Shown in pieces: positions 22,401-33,487 of a DNA stretch of 64,000 bases. This DNA comes from Sordariomycetes sp. S80-01Y (Eukaryota > Ascomycota > Sordariomycetes). The stretch lies in NCBI GenBank assembly GCA_037042185.1, contig JAXQJY010000028.1, positions 868,001 to 932,000 of the forward strand. Direction: 5' to 3'. The position numbers and the translations under genes are program-made. Position 1 is the first letter of the stretch. The number at the start of each line of letters is the position of its first letter. A model generated the notes under the pieces. The model ran no database searches and was not told the origin of the DNA. It worked only from the letters and a program-made list of their open reading frames with translations.

Positions 22401-23603
22401 ACTGCACACTGAAGTAAGGCTTCGAGATGTGCATGATACCCTCGTTGCTGCTGTCGTTTGCGTTGACGAACAGCTCTCTCCACCCGGTGGGCAAGGTCTT
22501 GCCGTCAACCTCGTAACCGTGGTTCTGGGAGGTGATGTGGCACTTTCCGGTGATCATGCTCGTGCAGGGGATGTTGTGGCCACGGTTGCCGAACTTCATC
22601 TTCTTGGTGCTGGCACCTGAGGCGCGGGCGAGAAGCTGGTGGCCCAGACAGATACCAAAGACGGGAGTCTTGTTCTTCTCCATCGCAGCAGAGATGTTCT
22701 TAACAGTCGTCTCGAGGACGGAAGGATCACCGGGTCCGTTGGAGATGAAGAGACCGTCGTACTCGTCGCCGGCCTCTTTGATTAAGTCGTGGTCCCAGGG
22801 GACGACGAGGACTTCTACGCCACGCTTGAGGAAGCACCTCAGCTGGTTGAACTTCATACCGACATCGACACAGAGTACACGGATGGTTCGGCCGGACGGG
22901 TGCTTGCGGGCCACGGATGGGGGTGGCTTGTACAACTTGGGCTCTTTGATAGAGACTACGACTAATGAGCACAAGTCCGGCCTTAGAGAAATAACGGGGA
23001 CTCACCTTGCGCCACGAGATTCTCTTTGTTAGGGTTGCTCCATTCAATGGACTCAAAAGAGTCGAGGGAGGTGTGGCCGATGATCTGACCGTTGGCCGCC
23101 CCGTTGCTGAGGGTCTTGGCCTCGAGTCTCATCCTGCCCAGCATGCTACCGCTCTGGCGGAGCCTCTTTGTGAGGGCTCGAGTGTCGACGCCGTACATGG
23201 CCGGGACGCCCTGCTCCTTCAACCATGTGCCGAGCGAAGAGGTGGCGAGCCAATGTGAGTAGTCCTCGCCGCAGTAAGAGGCTGTGACGAGACCAGCAAT
23301 GTGTATTTGCGAAGATTCGAAGTGCGCAGGCAGATCTCCCAGCAGCTCATCCATGGTCTCCCGGGAGGGAACGCCATAGTTGCCAACCAGAGGGAACGTG
23401 ATGACGAGGATCTGGCCGCGGTAGGAAGGGTCGGTCACAGACTCAGGGTAGCCGACCATGCCGGTCTGGAAGACCAGCTCTCCGGCGATGCTCTTGTCGG
23501 CGCCAAAGCTGTAGCCCTGGTAGGTCGAGCCATCCTCCAGCTCGAGGCATACGAGGCCATCGTCGGTGGCCTCACGAGCGATGGCGGGGGCCTTGAGCTC
23601 CAT
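16491..23603 (-). CDS. ura2: Ura2/pyrABCN: CPSase II - inactive DHOase - ATCase fusion
   Basis: This multienzyme makes carbamoyl phosphate from glutamine, bicarbonate and ATP and passes it to aspartate transcarbamylase, the first two steps of UMP synthesis. Exons (minus): 23006-23603, 20488-22955, 16601-20170 and 16491-16550, giving 2231 aa, close to yeast Ura2. In order: glutaminase (GICLGHQ with the nucleophile Cys near 302), two ATP-grasp halves, a regulatory domain, a dihydroorotase-like domain and ATCase ([12 protein letters not shown], then [17 protein letters not shown]). The dihydroorotase-like domain reads [16 protein letters not shown] where active enzymes have HxH, so it is a dead linker, as known for fungal Ura2. 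The last exon encodes just [19 protein letters not shown]. The second intron has no AG at the expected acceptor. Feedback by UTP is known for the family. Confidence 0.97.
20171..20487 (-). other. 317-nt ura2 intron lacking an AG acceptor
   Basis: The donor is AAC|GTAAGT right after codons for MVN. The conserved continuation [11 protein letters not shown] starts at 20170. Just upstream (transcript sense) the sequence reads GCTAACATCCCAAACG: a good branch site, then CG where AG is expected. The first AG after the branch is inside the conserved codons (CCCGAG|ACT) and would delete YNPE in frame. Other introns of this gene are 50 nt, so this one is also long. Confidence 0.7.
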
Positions 23604-24664
23604 GATGCTTTCAAGAAGTATCGAAGCCTCTATTTCTAGCTCGCGCCCATGAGTTGGTTACGGCACGCGAGCAATGGCAGGAAAAGGCAGCGGTTGAAGA
23701 GTGTGAAGAGAGCCACACAGATGGAAGAGAGGTTCAGCTTTTTTTTTCCTGGCAGAACTTTTTCTCCAACCGGCTTTTGGTGGGCTGGCCGATGTCGCTA
23801 GTCGCCCGGCGGTCAAGCGGCAGACAGAAAAGGCCAGGCGAAGCTTGACTTTTCAGGCACGGCACGAGGGTGCCGACTGGGTCCGTGTCAAATCTTTTCT
23901 GTCTTCCGCCGGTCGCAGCAGGACCTTGCCGTGATGTCATTGGCCAATTGGCCAGAGACGTCTCTTGCGGTGGCGTGCATGAGCGGCAGGCGTCCAATCC
24001 GAGGGGCAGAAACCCCTCACTGGTCCAAAACGGGACTTTGCCCCGCTCCCCTCCATGCCACCAGTGGTCTCGCCGCCTTCGTTTAGCCTCACCCATGGCC
24101 GCGTAAAGTGAAGATCGATGACAAAGTTTTTCTCACCGTCCCCGGCAAAGTGTGACCCCGTTTGTCGTAGCGTGCGCGTTCTTTCTGCAGCTTACTGCCA
24201 GTGGGCGTAAGGCTCTGGGGGGTCTTTTGACATGTGATGAAGGCTTGGGATTGGCAGAGCGCAACGCCCGTCAGGAACGCGGTGAGAGGAAGCTGTGCGG
24301 CGTGGTGTATCTACCTCTTGTAGGTAGATGCGCTGCTATGTACGGTGCTCGATGGAATCTAGAACGTAGAACATCATCAAAGAAGTCATTTCGAGAATAT
24401 TACAACGCGCACCCACTTCCTCAACGCCTCACCTGCCAGACTTCCCGTGTTCTGGCCACCAGTGTCCACGCCATCTTTTGTTCGGTTGCAAATAATCATC
24501 ATAACATGCACAGAAATAACCGCCTTCTTGAACGCCGCTATTTACAGCAACTAGACAACCCAGTATGAACAACACACAGCTGCCAAGCCCAACGCCACCT
24601 TTCCAATGATCGCTCAGTAAACCAAAATGGGGCTCCAACCCACGACTCATCGCTATTGTCCCCC
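23604..24664. other. Intergenic, upstream of ura2
   Basis: This contains the ura2 promoter and the 3' flank of the glutamine-rich gene. I see no supportable coding sequence. An inverted pair, CTACCTC/TTGTAGGTAG, lies near 24310. Confidence 0.45.
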
Positions 24665-26162
24665 TCAGCCTTGAGCCGAAGGCGGCTGCATGTTGCTCAT
24701 TTGAGGTGTCTTGTTCGTTGTCGGGCTGGGCTGATTAAGCCCTTGTTGATTAGGTTGTTTCTGGCCAACACCTGGCGCACGGAACGCCGGCTCCTTGTTA
24801 GGGTCGATGCCAGGATAGCACGCTTGCAACCGGCCGTATAGCTCTTTGATCGCCAAGTCACGTTCTTCTCGGTCGGTGACCGGATCGATCTTGAAGTCAC
24901 CGCCCTCGGGCACGATTGGTTGCGCCCGAAGCTTGACGGTCAAAGTAAGGTGCGGTGCAGTCAGGAAAGCCGGACAAGGTGGGAGCTTGGTATCGGGTTT
25001 GCGATCTGCAAGTGTAGCCATGTAGCTGAGATTTGCCTGCAATCGCCGCATGCACCTTGGTTCAGTGTTAGCAGGGCTTCTGGATGGAAAAAGGTCTGGC
25101 CAACTCACTGGATATAGTCCTGCTGTAGGATCGTCTCTTCTTCCGTGGGCTTCCTGTCGGGAGTCAACTTGCCCTCCGCGGCGAGTTCTTTCTTTATCTC
25201 TTGTTGCGATGTTTGGATTTGTATAGACTCGTACAGCAGCTCATGGTTGATATCAAGTAGCAGAGCGAACCTCTCCTTGTCTCGTGCTTCTGTCCCGGGG
25301 CTCATGGGGACCGCGCTGGCCGTCGGCAAGCCCTGCTGAATGGCCTGGTTCTGTGGGAAGGTCGGCGTATTCGGCGTGACGCCCTGGTCTGGCTGCTGTT
25401 GAAGTTGGCCACCGGCCGCTGGCCCTGGGGTGGACTGCTGGTGTTGCTGCTGCTGCGGCTGCGGCGGCGGTTGGAACTGCCCCTGCTGTTGTTGCGGCAT
25501 GGCGTTCGACGGGGTGCCCTGCGCAGAGCTCGACGGTCGCTGGGGGGTGGACATCTGGTTCATTCCGGGTTGGTTCGCTTGCTGCTGCGGTATCCGTTGC
25601 TGCATCATCTGAGGAGTCTGCTGCTGAGGTATGCCTTGCTGCTGCATCGGGAAGCCTTGCATGCCACCACCGCCCATCATGAAGTTGTTCGGGGCGAAGT
25701 TTTGAGGGTTCATCGGGACTTGTCCGTAGGGTGATCCGGCGAACTGCTGCTGCTGCGGCTGTTGCTGCTGTTGCTGCTGCTGCTGCTGGTAACCTGGCAC
25801 TGGTGGTACGTTAGCCTGCTGGATGGATAACGAGGCGAGCTGGAGGTGCGGTCGGGGCAGCCAGGACGTCGCGCAGAGCTGAGTTGGCCTCCCCGAGGTG
25901 TACAAAGCCATGGCAACACAAGGAACGGGTGAAAAGGCTGCTTACTTTGTCCATTGGCACCCATGTGCGGCATGCCAGCGTTCTGCATCATGCCGCCTGG
26001 CATCATCTGGGGACTCGCGCCGGGAAAGTTGCCCTGAGGGGCCATGCCGGCGAACTGTTGCTGTTGGTTGTACATCATCTGCTGCTGCTGCTGCTGTTGC
26101 TGCGGCGTGGCATTGTTGAAGTTGGGCGTGTTGTTGCCGAAGCCGTAGCCGCCTGAGTACAT
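24665..26162 (-). CDS. Gln-rich protein with SS18/SSXT-like region
   Basis: A probable nuclear coregulator of 432 aa. Exons (minus) are 25946-26162, 25109-25799 and 24665-25055. Intron 1 uses GTAAGC, branch GCTAAC and CCACCAG; the exon junction makes a Met codon (GQ|M|PGYQ). Residues 1-235 are dominated by Gln, Pro, Met and Gly with several poly-Gln runs. Residues about 237-325 form the only ordered part: FALLLDINHELLYESIQIQ, then QQDYIQCMRRLQANLSYMAT. The latter resembles the SSXT (SS18) helix ending NLVYLATIAD, so a role with SWI/SNF-type remodelling is a reasonable guess. A second conserved block is KELYGRLQACYPGIDP. The start is the first ATG of the frame after an open but ATG-less leader. 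The SS18 relation is inferred from short motifs. Confidence 0.78.
25743..25788 (-). repeat. CAG/CAA repeat encoding poly-Gln
   Basis: Near-continuous CAG codons (CTG on the plus strand) with CAA and CCG interruptions, inside exon 2 of the glutamine-rich gene. A second, shorter run lies at about 26077-26103. Such coding repeats often vary in length between strains. Confidence 0.8.
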
Positions 26163-28976
26163 GACGGGCGACCACGATTGCGGAGGAGCCGATGGCTGGA
26201 GATGCGGTAGAAGATCGGTTCGCAGGGTTCGCAAATGTTTCTGGGTCGACCTTTCGGGGCGCGCTGCGGGAGGTTGGGTCGATCGTCGTCGGGGCTCGTT
26301 GGCCGGCGGTCGCGTCCTGTCACGTCACGCGAGGCGAAACACGGACCGGGGCAAGGGATTGAAGTCCCTCGCAGAATTGGAATGCGAGGATCGCCTTGAG
26401 GCGCTGTAGCGACGGGCGATTGAGGGCGTGCTTGGGGTTGCGCCGGCAAGTGTCGCAATTGCGCTGTTGGCCGTGGTCGTGGTCAAGAAGTTTGATGGGA
26501 GCAGGGGTAGCTCGCCGCAGTGGTGCCGCACAGACTGGTTCAGCGACGTCCCAGGTTGGTTGCGAGAGGTGCACCCAAGGGATTCGACGTGCAGAACAAC
26601 GCCACGAGCCGAGATGCAGGCGTGCACGGGACTTCCGAGTACTCTTCCTGTTTTCCAGATCGACTTATACTGGACAGGCCCCCAATATGCAGCAATACCG
26701 CAATGAGGCGACTCGGGCTGGAGGGTCAGGTGGGGTCTGGTCGGAGAAAGCGCACAGGCGTAGGATGCGCTCGTTGGGTGACAGGTCGAAGTCCGAGATC
26801 GTGGGAGCGAAGTGATGTCTGCGGCGCGATCAGAGCGAGAAGTTGAAGCAGCGCGTCGAAGCAGGCGCCAGTAGATGTCCCGGTCGTCCTTGAAAGAAGC
26901 AAGGCGACGCGGTAAGGCGGAGCGACTATCAGGGCGCGCGGAGGCAGATCGCGCAGGGGCGGAGAGGTGAGCCTGAGGGCGGATGCCGAGGGGTTCAGCG
27001 TTGGCCTGTGAGCACTGGCAGCTGCTTTGCAACCTGAAGGCCGAGCTTGGAGCTGACGCCGTGGGCTGAGACGAGGCGAAGGTGGGACAGGCTGCTGCGT
27101 CGATGGCACTGCAGGAGGTGAGCTCAACAGCGCCCGCGAATGCGACGAAGTGGACGAATGACGGGTTGAATGCACGTTCCCGCTGAGGCTCAGGCCGTTG
27201 TGCTGACGCTACGAGCCAAGGATACTACCCGACACGGATTAAGAACGTGCGCGAGCGGATGCGACAGCCACCAGAGCAATCCGGATGACTCGAGGCTCGG
27301 CTCGACCTGATCTTATAGGATCCTTTGAAAGTCCGAAGACAGCCCAAGGCGAGGAGGAGATTCAGGCTTTTTGGCGCTATGAGCTGAAGCTGAAGCAAAT
27401 GAAAAGATCCACCAGAGCCACGGGAAACTGAGGTAGATCGACTCGCTTGATTGTTAGTTCGATGATGATCTTGAAGTTGCGGCTGCTGGCGACGAGAATA
27501 TTCTGTACTTTCAACACAGGAGACCTCGACTATTTACATCAGTCGAAGCACCGCCAAGCCCACCGGCAGCAGACCAACGTCGCAACTACGGTTTGCAACC
27601 TTTGTCCTGTCCTCCATCGGCATCTCCTGTCTCCATCGTCTGTTCCTCGACAACATCGGCTCGCCAATGTCATCCTCGGTGGGTTCGGCCGGGGCTAGTG
27701 ACAGTTTCCAGAAGGACCCGGCGCGTCCCAGATGCAGACGCTGCGTCTGATGCGGCGCCGATCAACGTCAGCCCCTCGAGCGCCCCTTGAGCGCCCCTAG
27801 GCCCCTTCCAGGCGAATTCGCCCGTCTCCAGTCTTCTCGATATCGATTCCGACAGGACGGCATCCGCGCATTGGGTGCAGCCTGGCTCGCGCTGCGACGT
27901 CGCCGGCAGTCTCGAGCTGACTTGGCTGACCACTTCTGACCACCTCGATGACTGCCAGCCTCCGTGCTGCCAGCCCTCTTACGGAAGGCCACGCGTTGAG
28001 TCTGCGGCAATTCTTTGCATGCTATGGGTGCCTGCGTCTCGAGAGACGATCAACTGCCTCGATGTGGAAGTTCTGCCTCTCCGGCGCGTCCGTGACGGGA
28101 CTTGCGACGATGGAGCTATGCCGGCCTCACCTCGCTGCAGGACCCTGTTTGTCACCACGATATCATCGCACAGCTCCAGAGTGCCATCACCCGCTGCCGG
28201 CTGTTCCCTTGGTCGGGCTGTTCTGAAACCTGTGGCGATCTGCACGTTTTGGGACCGATCTCGAGAGGCAAACTTACGTCTCACGCGACGGCCGTCCCGA
28301 CCTCGGGTCGTGATTGGCATGATCAACCTCCTCTTCGCCTTACTCAGACGACGACGCCAGCAGGCGCGAGCAGCTAGACGCGCCCTATATTACCCAACCC
28401 GAATGCCAGAGAATTTTTCACCGCTGGACTGGGGATCAGGCTGCCTCCAGATCGGTCCAATTGCCTTACACGATTCGACGTCGACAGATTTTGCAACAGT
28501 TCCCCCCCTGTTGGTGGTGCCCAGTTCAAGCGTCAGAGTACGACGTACGCGCCATGCTTCGAAACACCGCCCACAATGTACAGGAAGTCGGCCACAATCT
28601 CGGACGCTTTCTCGGATGGTGAGATTCGTCATTCAATATGCCATGCCGTATTGGCTGTCGGTCAATTCGGCGGCAGTCGGTCGGATGCTAGTGCGTGCTT
28701 CCTCTCAACTTCACACGATAGGTTGTCTTAATGGACCAGGGGGGAGGGACTACTTTTGGTGCCAGCCCCCTGTGGACGCCGATCCTAAGAGCAAAGAATA
28801 GAAAGCAAAAGGAACAGGGAAAAGAAGGATTCAGGGGCCTTCAAGCAAGGACTTTCTTTCTACTCGGTGTCCACTGGTCCAAGGCGCTGCAGACCTGTTG
28901 TTGCGGTACATCGCGTGGATCGTAACTGCCACTGAAGAATTACTCTTTGCATTCCATGCTATGTCTACGAGAAGGC
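26163..28976. other. Long intergenic region
   Basis: About 2.8 kb without a supportable gene. The longest open frame (27875-28801, plus) is rich in Arg, Cys and Trp, starts without context and matches nothing known. The half nearest 26163 probably holds the promoter and leader of the glutamine-rich gene; the other half is the 3' flank of the permease gene. Confidence 0.45.
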
Positions 28977-30589
28977 TCAGACCTCCTCCACAATCTTTTT
29001 CTCAATGCCCATTGCCCTGTTCATGACCGCGTTGGGATCTTCGTTGCCAGCGTCCAGGACCTCCAAATGCCCGTTCTCATCCCGAGCTCCAGTTCGGTAT
29101 CCGGAGTGGCTGCCAAAGACGTACCACGTGTACATGGTAATCAGAGCCGCTACGATGAGGAACGCAAAGATGGTCCAGTTGCCCATGCTGTACATGGGCG
29201 ACTGGTAGCTGGGGAAGAGGAACGGCGCCGTGATACCGCCCGTGTTGGCGATGGAGATCATGCCACCAGTCGCCAGAGCTGTAGCCGTTGAGCCTTGAAC
29301 AGTGGCCGTTCGATGCTATCAACGCGTTAGTACATTTTTCCAGAGCTATGTGCATGCTTGTGACTTACGGCAACAAAGGGCAACACCGCGGCGTTGGTGC
29401 AAGCGATCATGCACAGGGCGGCATAGCGAGCACCCCAATGTCTGACGACGGCAAGCAGGAGATAGCCAATGGCCACAAAGGCGCAGCCGCCAATGACGTG
29501 CCGCGAGCGCTCCTTGGTCTTGTCGCTGTGCAGACAGACGCTGATGATGACAATCATGGCCACGACGTTGGGGGGCACCGTCAAGAGCTGGGCATCGTAG
29601 CCCTCGAAGCCGAGCGAGGCGACGATGGTGGGGGCGAAGTATCCGAAAGCATTGAGCGAGTTGGTCATGAGGAAGTACTGGGCGGCGAAGATCCAGAAGA
29701 AGGGGTCAGCCAGGGTCTTCTTGGCGACGGCGGAGTCCCAGTGCTTGTCGCTCATGGACGGGGCGTACGGCCCAAGTCTCTTAACGGCAAAGGCGCGCTC
29801 GTCGGGGGTAAGCCACGAGGCCGTCTGGGGATAGTCGGGCAGCCAGAACCAGACCATGACGCCAACGAGGACGGCGGGGATGCCCTCGAGGATGAAAAGC
29901 CAGCGCCAGCCCTCAAGACCTGCCTTGCCGTTCAAGAAGGAGATGGCAGTGGCCAGCAAGCCACCAAAGGCACCCGCGACGGCGATGGAAGAGGCGAAGA
30001 TGGCCATGCGCGTGGCTCGCTCTTCGGGCTTGTACCAGAAGCAAAGGTACATCATGACACCGGGGAAGAAACCGGCCTCGGCCAGACCGAGGAAGATACG
30101 GACGGCCAGGAGGCCACCGTAGGTCGTCACGGCGGCGGTGCAGACGGTGATAATGCCCCAGGAGACCATGATGCGGGAGATCCACTTGCTGGGCGAGAAG
30201 TACTTGAGGAGGATGTTGGAGGGAAACTCCATCAAGACGTAGGGCACGAAAAAGAGCGCGACGGCGACATTGTAGCGCTGGCCGGTGAGGTTGAGCTGGG
30301 TGACGATGTTGTCCTCGGGGGTGTCGTTGTTCAGAGTCCGCGCGTTTCCGAGGTTGACTCTGTCGAGGTAGTCTTGAACATGTCAGAAGGGCAAGGCTCG
30401 ACCAGGGGCCGGCGCGTGAGGGTGAGTTGACTCACTGAGGAGGTAGGTAACGCAAATCCAGGGCAGAATCCTCATGTCCTGCTTGCGGACGATGCGACGC
30501 TCCATGTCCTTGTCGGCGAGATCCACCGTCTCCAGGCCCGGCACGTCGAGCGACGGGGCCGGGCTGGTAAGGGACTTCCAGCTAACCAT
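28977..30589 (-). CDS. MFS anion permease, Dal5/Tna1 type
   Basis: A plasma-membrane transporter of 498 aa in the anion:cation symporter family, which carries allantoate, nicotinate or similar carboxylates. Exons (minus) are 30436-30589, 29369-30372 and 28977-29315, with short GT-AG introns. Landmarks are LLNYLDRVNLGNA in the first membrane segment, then RIFLGLAEAGFFPGVMMYL, the SAVAKKTLADPFFW segment of the central loop, and GSTATALATGGMISIANTGG. Twelve membrane segments are expected. The cytosolic C-terminus ends AMGIEKKIVEEV. Met at 30679, in the same frame, is an alternative start adding 30 hydrophilic residues; I prefer 30589 because the extra part looks like leader. Paired GATA sites upstream suggest nitrogen control. 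The substrate cannot be told from sequence alone. Confidence 0.9.
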
Positions 30590-30764
30590 ACTGAAGCACG
30601 GGCTCAAAGGTCGGGGATGTTCAGTGTGTGATGACTTGCCGGTGAGAACTAGTCCAGGCACACGGTCCCTCGAAGCCACGAGGCGAAACCCCTAGACTTA
30701 TACATGAACCAGAACTACCACTCGGTTCAATCCCGAAACTATAGCCTAGAACCCCTAGAATACC

Positions 30765-30787
30765 CTATCTTCGTCTCCAAGAGATAA
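30765..30787 (-). promoter_or_regulatory. Paired GATA-factor sites
   Basis: CTATC (GATAG on the minus strand, 30765-30769) and GATAA (30783-30787) lie about 18 nt apart, 175-200 nt before the permease ATG. A third GATAG is at 30955. Fungal AreA/NIT2 sites typically work as close pairs, so nitrogen-catabolite control of the permease is plausible. This rests on motif reading only. Confidence 0.35.
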
Positions 30788-31442
30788 GGGACTGCCGTAA
30801 TGACATCTCCGAGCCAAGGCAGCTTACAGTCCGCCCAATCATGGCCGGCCGCGAAGTGCCGGTCCACCGTCCGCCGGCCGCGGGGAAATCTGCCACTGTG
30901 GTATATCTGGCGGTGGGTCCGCCGGCGGCCACGTTTGCACCAGTCCGAGAAGAAGATAGGGATTTTGGGGTAAGGGGAGGTGCGGGCGCGGCTCAAGATA
31001 TGTCGGACATGCCGTCGCAGATGGTTGGTCGGTTCACGTAAGAGGATTAGCTGACATCTCCAACTGAGTGGTCGACGCTTGGTGGAAACAAGCCAAGCCC
31101 AGCTATATGCTCTGCTGCCTCGACGAGGGCAGGGCGCTTGCTGATGGTCTGCGAGGTCCAATTACACCAGCTATGCGACGCTGACCTTTTGTTGTTCGTT
31201 GATGCACCTCTGTTAAGCAAACCACCCGCAGAGACCCTCGGACTGTTGGACCCTTGAACAGGACCGGGCAGAGCACGGCGCGCAGCAGCGTGTCTTGCTC
31301 ACGCCGCGACTCGGCCTCCATATACCCAAGATAGTCACGCACAATGCAGTTTGTGACAGCTACCAGCGCAAAGCATCCCGTTGAAATGCCCCCAGAATCA
31401 ACCGCATCGCTCCAAGACTCATTCTGACTGTTTCAGGGACAG

Positions 31443-31448
31443 AGTCAC
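31443..31448 (-). promoter_or_regulatory. Possible Gcn4/CPC1 site upstream of HIS5
   Basis: GAGTCA (TGACTC on the other strand) lies 208 nt before the HIS5 ATG. Cross-pathway control factors bind TGACTC-type sites upstream of amino-acid genes in fungi. A six-base match is weak on its own. Confidence 0.3.
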
Positions 31449-31655
31449 CACAGATTTTCTCGCTTCGGCCAACCCGCCATGTTCCTCTGCCCCACCGAGA
31501 CTGACTCCGGCCTCCGAGGCCGGTCCCTCATCCCACCTTAAAAACGACCCCACCAAAACATCCATCCCACGGTAGCTGCGAACATCGTCACCGGCATCAA
31601 CTTTTGCGCCCGTCTAACCCCACCGAGCCAATCGCACTCGCCACTCCCTTCAGAA

Positions 31656-33003
31656 ATGTCGCCCTTCAACATAGAAACCTGCGCGCGTCCCAACATCCTC
31701 GCGCTGCAACCTTATCGCTGCGCGCGCGAGTCCGTTCCCCTCCCTCGCCCTCTCCCTCACCCGCTCCTTCGGGGTCCGATCCTCAAAAGTCATGTCGGAA
31801 AGCTAACCCTTGCCGAACAGCGACTACAAAGACAATGGCCATAACATCCTCCTCGACGCCAACGAGAACGCCCACGGCCCCTCATTGCCCCCGTCCGTCA
31901 CGTCGTCCGCCTCCGAGATAAACTACCTGGGTCTCAACCGCTACCCGGACCCTCACCAGCACGACCTCAAGGATCTGCTGTGCCAGCTGCGGAACACCCA
32001 CGCACACACACCCAAGACACTGACGCCGGAGAACCTCTTCGTCGGTGTGGGCAGCGATGAGGCCATCGATGCGCTGCTGAGGTGCTTCTGCCGGCCGGGC
32101 AAGGACCGCATACTGACGTGCCCACCCACGTATGGCATGTACGCCGTGTCCGCCCAGGTCAACGACGTGGGCATCGTCAAGGTGCCGCTGCTGCCCGCGC
32201 CGGAATTTGGCATCGACGTTCCCAAGATTAGCGAGGCCCTGAACACCGAGAAGGACGTCAAGCTCGTCTATCTGTGCTCTCCTGGCAACCCCACCGGTAG
32301 CTTGATCGCGAAGAAGGACGTGGAGGCCCTGCTCAACCACCCGACTTGGAACGGCATCATCGTCCTGGACGAGGCGTACATCGACTTCGCGCCCGAGGAC
32401 GCCTCCCTGGCGGAGCTGGTGACCGAGTACCCCAACCTGGTCGTCATGCAGACCCTCAGCAAAGCCTTCGGCATGGCCGGTATCCGCCTCGGCGCAGCAT
32501 TCACATCGCCTCCCATCGCCCGGCTGCTCAACAATCTCAAAGCGCCCTACAACGTCTCCACGCCCACATCATCCCTCGCCGCCGCTGCCCTCTCCCCATC
32601 CGGGCTGTCGATAATGCGGACCAACCGCTCCGCCATTTGCACCCAACGCGACCGCCTCATCGCCTCCCTTCCCTCGATCCCAGGCGTCGGACGCCTCCGC
32701 GGCGGTACTGCCAGCAACTTCCTGCTGTACGAGATGCTGAACGCGAGTGGCGAGCCGGACAACGCCGTGGCCCTGGCCGTGTACGAGCGTCTGGCTGAGA
32801 ACCAGGGCGTCGTGGTGAGGTTTAGGGGGAAGGAGTTCGGGTGCACGGGCTGCCTGAGGATCACAGTGGGTACGGAGGAAGAGGTCACGAGGTTCTTAGC
32901 TGCGTTGGAGAGGGTTCTGAGCGAGGTTAGGAACGAGCAAGGCGTTGGTGCGGGGGGCAAGGAGGAGAACAAGGAGAAGGAGGCTAACGGGGTCGTGGCA
33001 TAG
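31656..33003 (+). CDS. HIS5: Histidinol-phosphate aminotransferase
   Basis: A PLP enzyme that transfers the amino group of glutamate to imidazole-acetol phosphate in histidine synthesis; 418 aa. Exons are 31656-31729 and 31821-33003. The 91-nt intron has the unusual donor GTCCGT but a good branch (GCTAAC) and AACAG acceptor, and splicing yields CARDDYKDNGHN, as expected for the family. Fold-type I motifs are LDANENAHG, FVGVGSDEAIDALLR, CSPGNPTGSL, VLDEAYIDF and TLSKAFGMAGIRLG with the PLP lysine near 239. The C-terminus has the family's FLLYEM and GCLRITVGTEEE blocks, then a Lys/Glu-rich tail. Divergent from the anion permease. Control by cross-pathway regulation is likely from family knowledge and a TGACTC site upstream. 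Confidence 0.96.
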
Positions 33004-33184
33004 ACGTTAGACCAGCTAGTTGACGAACAGCACACAGGCAGAACTTGGATATAGACGGCTCGGCGCACTGGTCTGAAAATTCAAAAGCTTCCATTGTTTT
33101 GCCCAGTTCCTCCAACGCCCCCAGATCTCTATAAAGGGTCATATACTGCTGGTAAACCTATGTACGGAAGACGGAACGAGTTCC

Positions 33185-33487
33185 TCAGAGAAGCAGCCAG
33201 AAGAGCAGCCCCAAGCCCGCTGAAAGCCAGATGCTGGTTTTCATGACTGCACTCGCGTCGCTACTGTCCTCTCTCTGGTCCTCGTCCCCTTCACTCTCCC
33301 CATCGCTGTGCTTATTGGAATCGCCACAGTCATCTAGATCCCCACAGCCTGTCTCGGTCGGTTCAGAGTCCTGCACCCTCGTCTCCTCCGGCACCGGGCC
33401 AATTGTCGAGCACTCGGTCGGGCTGGGCCGCTCAACCGTGCCCGGTGCCTCACAGACCGGCGGGGTGGGTACAGGCTCTCCCGTCTC
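33185..33487 (-). other. In-frame GPI-signal tail beyond TAG of GH76 gene
   Basis: Reading on in the GH76 frame gives about 100 codons to a TGA at 33185-33187. It encodes a Pro/Thr/Glu and Ser/Asp-rich stretch with four Cys, then SSDASAVMKTSIW followed by a hydrophobic end (LSAGLGLLFWLLL). This is the layout of a Ser-rich stalk plus GPI-attachment signal, expected for Dfg5/Dcw1 proteins. It has no independent start with a signal peptide, so I read it as the displaced C-terminus of the GH76 protein. Confidence 0.7.

Larger units (their letters stand above)
30590..31655. other. Divergent promoter region, permease and HIS5
   Basis: No gene seen. It contains a GC-rich CCG/CGG cluster at 30841-30935 with the palindromes GCCGGC and CCGCGG, paired GATA sites near 30765-30787, and a Gcn4-type half site at 31443. 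Confidence 0.5.

Noticed and set aside
27875-28801. 308-codon plus-strand open frame
   Set aside because: Arg, Cys and Trp-rich composition, no domain, no good start context; it looks like a chance frame in GC-rich DNA.
29288-30430. 380-codon plus-strand frame opposite the permease
   Set aside because: It is the antisense of a well-supported transporter gene; Gly/Asp/Glu-rich as expected for antisense of membrane codons.
30841-30935. GC-rich inverted CCG/CGG block as a terminator or mobile-element end
   Set aside because: The arms do not match over more than a few bases, and no target-site duplication is visible.
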